A stretch of 64,000 bases of DNA from Lunularia cruciata (Eukaryota > Streptophyta > Marchantiopsida > Lunulariales > Lunulariaceae). Both the position numbers and the translations under genes were made by a program. The stretch lies in assembly GCA_948567375.1 (NCBI GenBank), contig OX419762.1:12158001-12222000 (forward strand). The letters run 5' to 3'. The notes below the pieces were generated by a model. That model was given only the letters and a program-made list of their open reading frames with translations, had not been told where the DNA came from and searched no databases. Below, one piece after another: positions 10,537 to 23,603 of this stretch (positions are counted from its first letter, which is position 1; each line of letters opens with the position of its first letter).

Positions 10537-11820
10537 TTATCTCTTAATTACATAGTTTCTCCCATGTCCGAAACAAGGACTTCCATCGTACTTCAAGAAG
10601 GGGATGGGCTCCAGCACACCTCGTGGTGGCTTGCTGTTGCCAAGGCTCTTGCTGTAAGGAAGGCCGATATTCTTTGGAAGTGGAGCAAGATCTTTTCGTT
10701 TGGACTTTCTGGCTTTTGGTTTCTTAACAAGGAGTTGTTTCCTCTTCTCCTCCTCCAGTCTATTGTATAGGTAAGTCATGCCCTCTTTCTGATCTGCACA
10801 TAGGGGTGTTCTTTTTGCATGACTGGCTCCCCTCTTGCCTCTAATGCTCTTTTCTTTCTCCCTTCTCTCTGTCTTGCCATCATAACTGTCGTGAGAATTC
10901 AGGTCATCCAGAGTGCCTACAGATTCAGCATCATCGACCAGATTTGCCAGCGCAGTTGCTTTCTGCATCAACTTATGGAGATCGTCCTCCAAAGTCCTGC
11001 ATTGACGCTCTTCTTGGTATCGCTTGTATCTAGCATGCTGGGCTTCTCTTCTACTCTCTTCTTCTAGCTCTTGTTGCGACCTCTCCAGGATGCAGAGTTG
11101 ATCTTGCTGGTTTTCTTTGCTAGTCTCTTCCTCGTCACTCTGGTGCCAGAATTCAGTTGTGAACGTGGGGCTTCCATCCTCGTCCTCGCTATCAGACGAA
11201 TCTCCGACTCTGGCTGCTCTTAGTTTGCCATTCTTTTCTGTTCTTCCTGTTCCTTTGAAGGCCAACTCTTTCGACATTCTCATGACTTCTTCAACTCGCT
11301 GCCTCTGGCTTTCAAGTTTCACTTGGTCGTCGATTGTGACCTTACACCTCTCTTCTTTGCATCTTCTGTTGTACTCTTCTCGTCGCCACCTACTTATCTC
11401 CTCGTCTATCCGCCTTTGCTCATCTTGGTCTCTTTGTTCCTCCGCGAGCTGTTTCTTTAAATCCCGCCTTGACTTTTCGTCCTCACGTACCTTTGCTGCC
11501 TCTTGTAGTTTCTTCTTGGTTACTTCCTTTTTCCTCCTCTCGTTTTCCTGAAATCTCCTATCCCTTTCTTCCTTGACTTTCTCTTGTGCTTTTTTGAGTT
11601 CCTCGAGCTTTTGCCTGTTAAGCTCTTTTACCTTCCTCTCTTCAAGCTGCATATGTTTCTTCTCTTCCTCTTGAGCCAATTTTATTTCCTCAAGTTTCTG
11701 CCTTTGCAGCTCGCGTAATCTCCTCTCCTCGTTTATCTTCTTTTGGTTCATTTTTAATATCTCCTGATTCCACTTCTTCATAGCCTCCTGCTTCCGTTCT
11801 CTATCTTGCCTGGTTATCAT
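10537..11820 (-). CDS. Coiled-coil protein of unknown function, 427 aa, single exon
   Basis: I do not recognise the family. The protein is very rich in Glu, Lys, Arg and Gln. Residues 1 to about 190 are a long charged coiled coil. It contains a 29-residue internal repeat: ELQRQKLEEIKLAQEE near residue 37 and ELNRQKLEELKKAQEK near residue 66. An acidic Ser/Asp patch (DSSDSEDEDG) follows at about 207-216, then a second coiled coil (about 240-290) and a basic C-terminal third ending in a Gly/Tyr/Arg-containing tail. There is no signal peptide or membrane segment. The Met at 11820 is the first after an upstream in-frame stop, but CTATTTGTTTCGAG just upstream could be a splice acceptor, so 5' exons cannot be excluded. 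The unbroken 1284-bp frame with biased composition argues for a real gene. A cytoskeletal, centrosomal or ciliary role would suit the architecture but is only a guess. Confidence 0.75.
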   Translation of the reverse strand: MITRQDRERKQEAMKKWNQEILKMNQKKINEERRLRELQRQKLEEIKLAQEEEKKHMQLEERKVKELNRQKLEELKKAQEKVKEERDRRFQENERRKKEVTKKKLQEAAKVREDEKSRRDLKKQLAEEQRDQDEQRRIDEEISRWRREEYNRRCKEERCKVTIDDQVKLESQRQRVEEVMRMSKELAFKGTGRTEKNGKLRAARVGDSSDSEDEDGSPTFTTEFWHQSDEEETSKENQQDQLCILERSQQELEEESRREAQHARYKRYQEERQCRTLEDDLHKLMQKATALANLVDDAESVGTLDDLNSHDSYDGKTERREKEKSIRGKRGASHAKRTPLCADQKEGMTYLYNRLEEEKRKQLLVKKPKARKSKRKDLAPLPKNIGLPYSKSLGNSKPPRGVLEPIPFLKYDGSPCFGHGRNYVIKR

Positions 11821-14794
11821 TAAGCTCGAAACAAATAGATGTGGTCAGCCGTGGTATTGATTCAGAAAGCATCTACTTCCCTTGGGGTAACCTAAATCAT
11901 GTGGCAGTGGACATGTCTTAGCCGGTTAAACTACTCTCAGCGGGAACAATAAGTGCCAAAAATCGACATAAATCTTCAGGCAAAGTTGGATCTGATGTTA
12001 AAAGTTCCTTTCTTCAGCGTCCTATGTCACGCAATTTTTCGATCTGCTTGAGTTTCTTCTAGGTTATCCAGGTCCCATAATCCAGCATCTCTAAGAACGT
12101 TTAGCTCCCATGATCAAGTTGCAAAATAGCATGGGCTGCCTGAGGAGCACATACCGCGCTGATTAGTGAAGTCGGTCAATTCTGCAGAACTCATACCATT
12201 TAATAGACACTACTTTTGATACAGCTAAAAGAGACAGACTTAATGGCTGATCTGATGGCACTAAACTAAGATTAACTCTGCATCATACTGACATGCACCG
12301 ACGGTGGAGACCCCATGAGTCACTCTGTGGCAAAATGCACTTAAGGTTGATGGGAAAGAGGGCGCGAAACTGCAAGAAATGTATCCAAACCGCAACTATC
12401 TTGCTCGAAGCACGGTTGGCCATCAAAGTCGTCGAAGTATTGCGACTGTTTCTACTTCAAAAATTCTTTGGTTTGCACGCAGGTGGTGGTACCCTTCATC
12501 AGCTGCAATAAAAGTGTCGTGTTCTTGCATCAGTTTCACCACGCAGAAACCCGTAATTTAATTTTAGCATGCCAGCGACTTTAGGTCACATGCCTGAAGT
12601 GATCATATCAGAAGGACGAAGTTTCAAGAAAACCCAAAACAAAAAAGGTAACTGTTTCACTTTTGGCTAACGGCACCCAAGTGTGGACAAGTTGCGAGTT
12701 CACGAGGTGAAGCGCACTTTAACAACTCGCAAGGGAAATGGGCTGTACAGAGCAAGCAATTTGAGCAAGACAAGAACAATTGAACTTTTCAAATTCTAGT
12801 AGGTTTGCTGCTGGTGATCGAGGTCATCAAAATTAAAGGGGTGATCACCTGCAGCAGGCTTAGAATTAGTTCACTCGTGTGGAGATGAGCCCTTTCCCCA
12901 AATTGAGCAGGACGAAACAACGCCTGTTCTTATCTCTCTCTCATCTTGGGGTGGATGCAACAACAATGAGATTCAGCAATTACCCCTGCTGCACTTAACA
13001 CTCACACGTTTCCTGCCGAGTTCTCGATATGGAAGGTGTCTAGCGAGACGGCTGTTCAGGCTTTGATGAGGCAGACGATGATGATGCGTGGGATGAGAAA
13101 TGATGTGCTCCTCGTCAATATCAGCAAACTCATCTACTAGTAACGCCGTTTCTTCAGTTTGCACGTGAAGAAGGTGGAGAAGAGGTGGAGCTCGAGAAAC
13201 ACAGCTAGAGAAAGGGAAGAATGGTTGCTGCAAGTGATCAAGAACTTTGTGTGCATTCTGAATGAACAGCGCAAACACAGCTTCTCGTTCCCGCTCTCTG
13301 CCTGCCTCCATCTCTCACTATCCAACCATTTTCCATCCACAACCCCAAGCCCAATTCCTTCGCCTCTGCTGACTTCTACTAAGGTCCTGAAGCTTCATTC
13401 CTCTCTTCCTCCTTTCAGAGAAATACAATGCCTGAATCCTGAGTGCCAGGAATCCGACCTATTCCTTCACCCTCATAAACCCACAACAAATCACAAAAAT
13501 CCTGAGGCTTCAATTGTACCAATTACCAATGCGAACATAAAGCTCCTCCTCCTGCACCCCTCAGATAAATTCACTGCCTGATTATGCACCAAACAAAATG
13601 GAACCCTCTTCCCCCTGTTCCTTCACACTCATAGACTGCTATCTTCTTCTTCTATCTTCTTCACCAATTCGACCCAAATCATGAAGCTTCGATTTATATC
13701 TTAACTCACTTGCGAACAGAAAATACAAACCAATTGATTCAGTAAACAATCCTCTCGTGCTCCTATCTTTCATAGAGATTCATTTCATTGAAATTCCTTG
13801 AAGGGAAATCTGTAACCTCCTCCTGTTCCTTCTCACTGCTGGACTGCATACTTATCCAAATCAGAATCAGACGGAGAGGCTACCGGTTGCTCCTCGTGAA
13901 GCTGCTTTATTGTGACGACCACAAACCACTATCTGATCTGATGGAAAATGGCCCAAATCTGCAAAACGCCAATGAAATTTCTATTTCTCCGTTTCTCGTC
14001 TAACTGACTCCAAAGGCCACGGTCTGAAAGCACTGGCAAGAAGAATGGGTGCTACTGCGACGGTCAACGGCCCAAGATCCAGCTGCCGTCGCAGTGCCGG
14101 GAACCTGCCACCTCCGGATAAACATCGGACTAAACGGATTTTACTCCCCATTCGAGGCGCGTGTCTGAAATGTTTACAGCAAGTAATCTAACCTGGCCGG
14201 TGGTCCGGGTGTCTAAAGAGGTTCTGTCGTGTGTACTTTCTGGAGCTTTCCCGAAGATAGAAAAAGATTCTTGAAATATGCCCGTAAGAATGGTAATACC
14301 CAGTGGTTTCATTTCTCCCCCGGGACTGGACGGCTTCCGATGAGCATCACTAAACATTTCCTAAACTCCGGAAATATCCAAAATCCGCCGGCAAAAACTA
14401 CACCAGATGCCGGATCTTAACAGGCACTGCTGAGCTGCCATGCTGACAACAAGACGAAGACGGATAAGTACTGAAGATTCCCCTTCTGCCGTCATCTGAT
14501 CGACTGCGCTATTGTGGCTCCGTCGCTTCGTCGACATATCTTGGAAGAAGCTTGCGAGCGAAGAAAAAAGGCTTTGGGGTTTCGGGCCGAGACTAGAATG
14601 TCCCACAGATTTCCCATCGGGGATCGGAATTGGAGTCCGTGTAGAATATAGGTGGGCTAGGGTTCATATTCGTGCATGTCTTGTGCTTAGATCGTCTGAT
14701 CTGAAGGGGAATTGCAGATTTCATCGGTGGATTGACTGATTTGAGGGCAATTCTTCGGGAATTGGGAGTTTGGTTGTTCGATTGAGTGAAATTT
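11821..14794. other. Divergent intergenic region, no gene recognised
   Basis: This is the shared upstream region of the minus-strand coiled-coil gene and the plus-strand DNL zinc-finger gene. Its composition is gene-like rather than AT-rich. Open frames at 12973-13311 (-), 13159-13581 (+) and 14593-14898 (-) have no recognisable content. The last few hundred bases before 14795 are probably the 5' untranslated region of the DNL gene. Confidence 0.4.
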
Positions 14795-17087
14795 ATGATG
14801 GCGAACTCGGTAGCTTTGGGACCGTGCGTGCTCTCGTCCTCAGGGTTGGGAACATGTCCTCCCCCGGTTGCCTCGTTATCGCCTTCTTCTTGTTCCACTT
14901 CTTCTCCGCAGATGGTTCCGCTCCATAGAGCGAGACCTGTTGTGATTCGATCGCAATATAGTGATAACGGGGGGCTGAATTACTTTAGGTTTCTAAGAAC
15001 GCAGCAGCAATCTTCAGGGTCCGTTGCTAAAGCTGCAAGGCAATCGTCGGATTGGATGGACGATTCTACTGCTGCAAACGGTTCGTGAAATTGCGTTATT
15101 ATTTCTCTTTACTATTGTCAATTGTGTTGTTGGGTTGGTTGATGGTAGCGTCTAAGTGGAGTGTTGAAGATGTTTATGGCTTATGACTTTTGAATTACGA
15201 TTGTAGGAACTGATACTACGGAGGAGGATGTGATCACTCCTATGATTTGGGACGAGGCTTCTGAGAAGCAGCAGGAAGGGATCGTTCCGTTTGGGAGGAC
15301 TTCCTTCTTATCCCTGTCCCAGGTTTTGGCCTTTTCCACCCCTGCGACAGCGCCAATTCTGTGCATTTAATGTGTCCTTTCATGTGTACTGCTTGCGCAT
15401 TGTACAATTGTCATGAACCTGGTGGGGCAATTGAGTTAACAGCTTTGGCGTTGTGATGCTCTTTCGCTTTTGTCCATCATATCTCTAAGAAGGCTTCAGC
15501 CACTTGACTTGAATGAAGGTTTTGTAACTATCAATATTCAGATAACCTCGATATTAGATTGGTGTTCTCTTTGGTGGACAGTAGCTATGCTCCATGAATG
15601 TAGCAGATCGCTAAAATAGCTTTGGGAATCATGCGAGTACAACCGAACAATTCAGGGCAACTCTTGCCAACTCAAACTGCCTGCACGGCTTCTTGGCAGC
15701 TAGCTGATTTGATATGTCTGAGTTTACTGCTCCCTCTCGCCTAGAGCCGGGCTATCCAAAAGCCAATGGCCTTGATGACGGATTGCGAAAATGAATTGAA
15801 AGCAATCTTTAATTCCACTCAGGAGCATGTGATGCCAGTGGTTGATAGCAACTAAGAGAGGATACCAATTCAGTTCAGGCAGAATCGCACTGGTCTTCGA
15901 ACCGGATGTTTTAACCAGTTTTGAAGATTGGGTTAGCACTTGCAACGAAGATTAACAATGAAACAATGAAACAAGGAAGAACTCAAGGAATAAAGTAGAT
16001 GGTTTGCAATACTTTAAACAAAGATAAGAAAGTTGATTATGGACGTCAGGATTAGGAATCTCTTCATACCTTTTCGGTTTTCTTGGTGAATTAGAGAATG
16101 TGAAGCACGTCTTCGGCGATTATTGAAATGGTTGTCTGGTGTTTAGATAGAGTGGAGGTAGTAGGATAAAAGTTCGGTGCGTAGGAGTACTCTTCGGACG
16201 GTTCGTTCGGACTTCTAAGCTTTACCAAATTGAACGTTCCAATCTGCAAGGGACCTCAAGTGCGCCATCTTCGCGCATGCCGGGAGTTGTCTCAGTTTCA
16301 TGTATTCCTAAAGTGCTCGTCGTGGTAATTTAAGCTTTGGAGATATTCCATTGATACCAAGTTTTGTGGCAGAAGCTTCCATGAACTCGAGGATCGAAAT
16401 CGAGGCTAAAATGTTAAATCCACTGAAATGGTGTGCAGGACGTTGCTATGGGATTGGTGTTGCAAGCAGCAACAGCTACTGGGTGGACAACTGGCTCTGG
16501 TCTCGAGGGTCCAGCGATACCAAAAGAGGAGGATGCCGCCGAAGAAGACAAATTGAAGTTCCCTTATTTGAGCAAGTCGCCAAGGAGGAAGATGAGAGTA
16601 GCATTCACCTGCAATGTATGTGGTGAGCGGACGACTAGAGCTATCAATCCTCATGCCTATTCGGATGGCACGGTATTTGTACAGGTAATAATCAACGCAA
16701 TAGAAGATAGAAGGTTATGATAATAAATCAAGTGCTGAATCTCCTCTGCTCTATAGTGTAAGTTTCAGCTGGACGACTCGAAGTCGGCAGAAAAATAGGT
16801 CGGAACATTTCGATTCGGTTATAGAGTGCACCTAATTGCTAAGTCAGAATCGTGAAAGCTATATGTTGGAGCATATATTGTTAGCCGGGCCTAATTCCTG
16901 ACTGTTGTCAATGCAGTGCAAGGGTTGTGATGTCTTTCACAAGCTGGTTGACAATCTGAAATTGTTCCATGAGATGAATGGAAAGATCTACCGCGGTTAT
17001 GATACTCCTTGGTATGCGAATGATCAGCCATACGATTTCTTCAGTAGAGGACAGTACCCTGATGATGATCATTTCCCCGGGTTGTAG
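14795..17087 (+). CDS. Organellar DNL-type zinc-finger protein (Zim17/Tim15/Hsp70-escort family)
   Basis: Four exons fit by phase: 14795-15080, 15207-15322, 16439-16684 and 16917-17087, giving about 272 residues. DNL proteins bind mitochondrial or plastid Hsp70 and keep it soluble during protein import and folding. Exons 3 and 4 encode the domain: CNVC (residues about 192-195), then RAINPHAYSDGTVFVQ, CKGC (217-220), and the signature HKLVDNLKLF containing the DNL tripeptide (228-230). The four Cys would bind one zinc. The N-terminal 95 residues are Ser/Pro/Ala-rich with few acids and Arg further on, as in a transit peptide; the target could be plastid or mitochondrion. Start choice: an in-frame stop lies at 14783, and ATGs at 14795 and 14798 are adjacent, the second with the better context (ATGGCG). 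The 1116-bp intron 2 holds nothing recognisable. Confidence 0.93.
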
Positions 17088-18111
17088 GGTCGTTGTCAAA
17101 AGTTGGTTGTAAATCTAGACTGCAGACGTTTTAGCCACTAACAAAGATTGTAGAAATTGTCTGCGGAGTATCTCTGGACACTGAATGGTATGAGCTCAAA
17201 CTCCACCTGGAGCTCGTAGCCCAAGACTGTGTTAGACTGCCGGGCTGGAACTGATGATATCGTTACCAAAAAGACAACGTCAGCAGCAGATTTTTAAGTA
17301 CCTAGTTAGAGTTAGATGTGAATGTTGTATATACTTAGCGTTCCTTTGGGGAGACTTGACTTCTTCTCCTGGCCTCAAATCCTGGAGTATAGTCTCAAAT
17401 GGATCTTCCGATCGTAGGAACTGGAAAGACTGGTTTGCAATGTAGATCTTGATGATATCAAATGATATCTACCAGCAACGTTTGCGTTCAGGGACAACTT
17501 CAGATCGTATATGTAATTTGTAATTTATAATTGTCGTGTTGGAACCCTGAAATCAGTGGTCTTTCCTCTGTGGACCGAACTAGTCGTTGTAAGCTTACTG
17601 AGAAAGCTGATCACTTGTGTAAGCGTCCATACGATCTGATGTTTAAACAACAGCCCTTGGAATGGACTTGCCGTCGCTTTACCACCCGCTTCTGTCACAG
17701 TTTGTTGTATCTATTGAGTCCAGTGAAATACAGTTCTGTGGATCTAGAATTTGCTCACTGCTTTGAAAGATTCGGAAGAAATACATCTAGCATATTAGCA
17801 GAGAACTTACAGGGCGTAGATTCATCTCGGTGAATCTGTGAAACATTTTGTTGCGATTATCGATGTGGACTCGAGGTAAACTACAAACATTTCACTTGCA
17901 GGAATTTCGTACAGTAGTTACATTTAGCTCGGATTCAGAAGTTACGTTTACACTTGGTAGTTTCTTCATGCTTTGCGGCATTCATGAACGAGACAGGTTA
18001 AGGTAAAAATATTTCAACACAGTTATATCTGTGTATCCTTAATATCAATTTCGACCCAATATGTGCGTTACTGCTTTAATATATGATCTTGGCCGTAACC
18101 AATGACTATCA
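17088..18111. other. Region downstream of the DNL gene
   Basis: It contains the 3' untranslated region and ordinary spacer. Open frames at 17254-17445 and 17531-17833 have no recognisable content. Base composition begins to fall toward the AT-rich block that follows. Confidence 0.35.
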
Positions 18112-18341
18112 AGAAAATTAGGAACGTGTCATAATTTAATCCAGAAACTCAAAAAGAACTTAGAATACCTTTTCAATTCGACGTGTATGCTTATTGGAGT
18201 GTAGACAGAAAACGATGGTCACCTATAAAATGAACAATCGAGAATTAACAAATGTATGATGATTAAGTCCTGAAACTCAAGAATAATCTGGAATCGCTTT
18301 TTTAGTTCGACATATATGCTTATTGGAAGATGAGACAGAAA
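18112..18341. repeat. Diverged 128-bp tandem duplication
   Basis: Two copies start near 18112 and 18240. Shared landmarks are GAAACTCAA, TTCGAC-T-TATGCTTATTGGA and GACAGAAA, offset by 128 bases. The copies differ at many sites. Confidence 0.6.
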
Positions 18342-18630
18342 CTATCAGGAAATGAGTCAGTGCAAGTGCATTGATTGATATGATATGTTTGAGAAAATGG
18401 AAATGGAAACCAATTCGAAAATATTTATATATGGAGAAGTCAATATTAAATAAATTAGGGTACTTTACTAAATGGGCAGTATATCCCTTCAATCCACAGA
18501 TGGGAATGAGTGATCAAATCTTCTCCAGTCAGTTATATTCCATGAAATTCAGCTATAGTGAGTGATTAGATCTCCTCTCCAGTTACATTACCAACTCTTA
18601 GCATGTGTCCATTGTCCAACTCTTAGCAAT

Positions 18631-18880
18631 GTGTCTATTGTTCTACAAAGTGCAGTGGTTGATGCAATTCATAGGAGAACAATCACATTAGAAGATATTT
18701 TTTTGTATGTTCTAGTTATTTATAGATTGTAAGACTTGCATAACTGAGATCTCCTAAGTGCAATAGGGAAGATTTCTCATTTCTACCCTATTGGAACTTA
18801 GCTCTATTCTACCTATTTTGTCTTACCTTAGTACGGCTTGATGGGGTCTTCCCATCCTTTGCGGTCGGCTTACACATTTG
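18631..18880 (+). pseudogene. Truncated 3' tail of the reverse transcriptase element (copy 1)
   Basis: The segment matches the tail of the longer element at 34268-34510. Shared stretches are GTGTC-ATTG, GCAGTGG-TG-TGCAAT-CATAGGAGA, GATTTCTCAT and CGGCTTGATGGGGTCTTCCCA. Only the end of the coding region and the 3' tail are present, the usual result of 5'-truncated insertion by a non-LTR element. Confidence 0.7.
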
Positions 18881-21800
18881 AACTTTTCACTAAATTTATT
18901 CATAGTAGGCAAGGGAGCGATATGCTTCTAGTTGATAGAGAACTAATTTAAGATTTTTATTTCGAAAATTATTTGGTATTACATATTACAAGCGTAATAG
19001 TTTTCATATTAATATTGGTCGAATAGATTTTACTCAAATTGTGAGTTATTATATTCACTTAGATTTAATTACGTTTCGCATGTGAGTTCAACTTGCTTAA
19101 GAATAGGATCGTTGTAAAACTTGGTTAGTATATATTCTTTGCATAAAATATTTATTTACTGATTGTAATATTAAAACTCAATTTAAATATACGTGACACT
19201 CCATTGGATAATTGGGAGCAGTTTCATCTCAACCATAGAATATATCAATTTAAATCTAGATTATATCTACTTTCTATTTTGCTTCCGTATTGAGATTATT
19301 TAACTTGATGAAATATATGATAAATTAATAAAATTTATGATCTTAAATTGAAAAGCAAGCTATAGGAAATATATTTTGCTCATCACTTTTGCTTAGTCAT
19401 AATGAAATAAAACAAAGATATCAATAGTACAATAAAGTACTGGATAATTAAACCTCTTATTAAATTAGAATTAACTTGGTAAAAAACTTAAATAAAAGAC
19501 ACTTTGGATATCATATAATTTCAGCTTTAAGATGATTTGTAGGTAGGTTAGTAAATTTATTGTGTACACTATCAACCCAATTATTATACTCTAAAAGAAG
19601 AATGATTTACTTTAAGGTTTACCTTCAAATAGCTGAAAAAACTAAATGGACTTTATATACGTTCTGCATTTAAAAATACATTTATGGTTCATTTGTTAAA
19701 GTCTCTTACGCTTGCAAGTCTTGACTACAAACAAGAATTCAATAAAATCTTGAAATTTAAATTTATATATTAATTTTCTACAATAAAAATTTGAAACTCC
19801 ATGAGATAGGTTAGATTATTAAAAATAAGACTTTAATAACGGTGTAACCTATCAAACATATCATTCGTCATCTGATGGATTTATATACTCAAATTATGTG
19901 AGAATATCAAAAAAAATTACAAGTATACTGTTATATCAATATTCGGTTACTTCTCATTGTCAAGATTCAATTCTTTTCAATTCAAATAAAAGAATAATCA
20001 CATCAAATTACTTCAGAACCCGAATTTTTTATTCTAATATTTTCTAGAAACATAGTATACGTTTGGTTTCTTGGTTACAGGTCATATATTTTAGTTTTTC
20101 CCGTATAAATTTAACCCTAGTTATTTTGGTTATGTTCCTCACATTATGTTAAACCATTTCTTGAAGAATTCTAGAATTTACTTTCAGTTGTTCAACTTCA
20201 GAATTTTAGATAGGAAAATTAATTTATGAAATAAGAATAATTTTTAAATACTTCATGAATGAAATGAATCTCACATAGTACATTATCTATACGGTTTATG
20301 TTAGTATTATAAATAAGTATGAGAAGGAGAGAAACCAGTTAAAAACATTTAGGCACATTTTATTATTATTTTGGTGATATTCTTTGTACACTAAGGTGGC
20401 AACAAGGATTAACTCTATTTCACAATTTTTCATAATATTTCACAATTAACATATTATCTTTGCCTTATTTCATATGCATTTATATTTAGGAAATTTGGAG
20501 TTCAATTTTATAGATTTTTTTTATAAAATGGAGTATCATTAATTTTTATGTAAATACAAGCTGTGATAAATTAACTAGATTATGGATAATTTATAATATA
20601 ATATAATATAATATAAATTATAATTTAACTAGGAAAATTAATAGAATAAATGATAAATAATAGCTATAAATAATATTATTATGATTCATAATATGACAAA
20701 AGATTTAGGTGAAAGAATTCATTTAAATAAAAACTGAAAAAACTATATACTATATAGCATAGTTATAATTTACTACTACCCCAATTAACATTTAATGTAT
20801 ACGTCTCATGAACTTGATCATACAGAAAATCATACATAATTTTTTACTATACCACTGTACTGCAAAAAATAGTAAATCATACTTAAATTTCAATATACCA
20901 TAATAAGGAGTCTACTACCCATCATATTGAAAATTGACAGTCTCAATATTATCGGTCCAGTATCCGCATATTTGATTATAATCCAATGTAAGTCCAGATT
21001 TATCCAACATAACCAAGAGTTTCAGAATATGAGTTCCACTTTAATTTAATCTGAGAACGTATACTTACAGTTATTGAAGGTAAGAGTTGTGAAGATCGAA
21101 CAACTTAGGATAAATTATTTTTAACATGGCTTAGTCTAAAAGTATCTACACAAGCAACCACATAACCCTCTAGAAATATAATAAAACAAATGACCTTCAC
21201 TTCTCTTTATCTTAGATCAATATTTATTCGAGGAAACTAGACTCGTTTTTAAACACCGTAAATAATTCCATAATTCCACATTCTTATACAAAGCCTATTC
21301 CCAAAAAGAAAATTCTCAGGATTCACTTCAAAGATATACATGGTTTTATTTCTGATATCATTATTCAAGTTCTATCCCCGTATGCACGTAGTTTGGGTTT
21401 TCTTATTCCCCACATGAAACCCAAATTATCTAAAAACTTTCTATTTCTTGTACTATTTCACTTTTTAAATCCTGTATCAAAGTTTAACTATACTGAATAA
21501 CTTAGTACCCTTTGTAACAATGGATATCATTTATCTATGTAGAGATAATGTAAATAGCATTTGCTCATAAAATGAATGGCCTTAATTTGAAGTTTATCCT
21601 AACAAGGAGAATTCAGACTATCTTGTAGTAATAGATGCTTTTAGCATGTTCTTTAATGGAGTTGTACCTTCTCTTATGACACTAATGTTCATTATTATCA
21701 ACATTAAGAGCATTAACTTGAAATCTACTCTGGTAAGGAAGACGTTCAAAATTTCAAATCTACTTTCAATTGTTTCTTAATCTTCTCTTAAAAGTATAGG

Positions 21801-23207
21801 AATAGTGTTTTAACATCTACTCACATAGACAAGACCTATCTATTCTTCTATAGGGTCGTCAATTAGCCACATCATACGTGACATAAGGATAACTAATTGT
21901 CCCTAGTTAAAGAATCTTTCATAATAGTACAAATCAAATCGTGGATTACTCTTGGCGTAATATGGTTATCAATCATACGAGGATCAAGGTAAAATATCGA
22001 CAAAGTTATAATAGTAAATGGATCCAATTAATTTGAAATTAAGTGGTATTCCCAATCATTGTATGAATGAGTTGAGGCTAGTAAGCAGAGTACTATGCCT
22101 AATACAGACATAAGATTGATTGTTTGTACTAAAAGCTAAAAAAATAGTGTCTTTCTTATCATAAGTTAATCCCATTAAGCGATTATCTGTTCATACTTAA
22201 AGTTGCTAACTTTGCATATTATATAACAAAATATAAACAAGCCACTTGATATTTTAATCTAAGGATTAGTTCCCTAAACTGAAAGAGCGTCGTAAGTCAG
22301 CATTGAGATTCTGAGCCGGTGCACTAATTTATTACTCTATTAGAAAGTGCTGGATATCGTTGAATTTCTTGGATCTTTGCTTGATGAGGCATTTTCTTTA
22401 ATTATGGGCGAGAATACGCTCAATACGCCAGAAAATACAGATAGAAAAAAATTTAGTTCTCCTCAAAGTTATTATTGTAGTCTAGATGTTTTTTTCCACA
22501 TTTTCATTCGTAATGCGAAACTTGGTTTTATGGACGGATGATTCTCCTCATTCGAATGTAACATGTATTACGTAATTACAGATTTCTAATTTATTTTTTC
22601 AAATGCTTTTAAAACTCTTTTACGATAAAAGAGGCTGATCTTTTGATGGGTACTATATTGTTTGTATGGATTATGGCTTCATCTCCCCCCTATTTTTGAG
22701 AAGATATAATCTTATAGAGAAAGTTCATATAGTAGCTTTTTACTATGTAAAGAGGAATTGATGATACCCTTAAATTCTAGAAGCATCATCGAACCCCGCA
22801 AGGAAGACAATCTATCAAAAACTTAGTCAACTACAAACTGAATAATATAAACATTTAGTCTGGCTTACTTGAGGATCACTTATCCAAATGAACGTAACTT
22901 TTATTCTTTTATACTTTTACTTTAGGAGAATCTCTACTGCAGCACTTTCTTTTATTTGCAATCTACACCTATCAAACTTTGGTGGAGAAGACCCATACAA
23001 TAAAACGCTTTAAAAGGCCACTGTCGAAGTTTTACCCATTGGCTAGAGTGCACTAGGTAAGTAGTCTCATGATCTCACTTTCCATGTTCTCAGCAACGGA
23101 GAACAACACCATGTGCGCTCGAAACCAACTTGAAGAAAACAACAAAGTGCTGAAGAAAAACACAAGTCAAATAATTTACCCAAGGGAAAGCATGCTGTTG
23201 AGAGAGA
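18881..23207. other. AT-rich repeat-derived block without recognisable genes
   Basis: Base composition drops sharply, with long A/T runs and no frame longer than about 65 codons. A short ATAAT microsatellite lies at about 20586-20613. One short frame near 21605 reads DYLVVIDAF, faintly like an integrase core, but nothing around it supports this. It is most likely very old, deaminated repeat DNA. Confidence 0.4.
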
Positions 23208-23459
23208 AAAGGGCGACCACATAGAACACATGAAAGATGGGAAGACCCCATAAAGGAAGAGACAAAAGAGGTAGAAGGTGGCTAAGTCACAATAGTATAG
23301 ATATGAGAAATTTGCTCTACCACACCTAAGATATACTAACTATGCAAGTCATACGATCTATAAATTGTTGGAGCATCTAAAGAAGCATAGTCTAGAGTGA
23401 TTGCTCTCTTCTGGATTGCACCAGCCAATCCTCTCTAGATCTCTAGAACAATGGACACA
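23208..23459 (-). pseudogene. Truncated 3' tail of the reverse transcriptase element (copy 2, inverted)
   Basis: Read on the minus strand, this matches the tails at 18631-18880 and 34268-34510: GTGTCCATTG, GGCTGGTGCAATCC, ACTTGCATAG, ATTTCTCATAT, TGGGGTCTTCCCATC and GGTCGCCCTTT. It faces copy 1 tail to tail across 4.3 kb of AT-rich DNA. Confidence 0.7.
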
Positions 23460-23603
23460 CGCAGTCTGTGGTGGGAGAGATATTCACTGCACACAAAGAG
23501 CTTCATATATAGGTTTTATGAAGATTCTCTCAGATGTCGTTTGAAGGGAAAACTTAGCGACTTGGTAGAGTTAGGATCATGTAAAATAGTTATTGTCTGG
23601 CTA

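Noticed and set aside
11117-11551. 144-residue plus-strand frame, Ser/Leu-rich
   Set aside because: It is the antisense shadow of the charged coiled-coil gene on the minus strand.
21600-21690. Possible integrase core (DYLVVIDAF)
   Set aside because: It is a single short peptide resemblance with no neighbouring retroelement blocks and no continuation in any frame.
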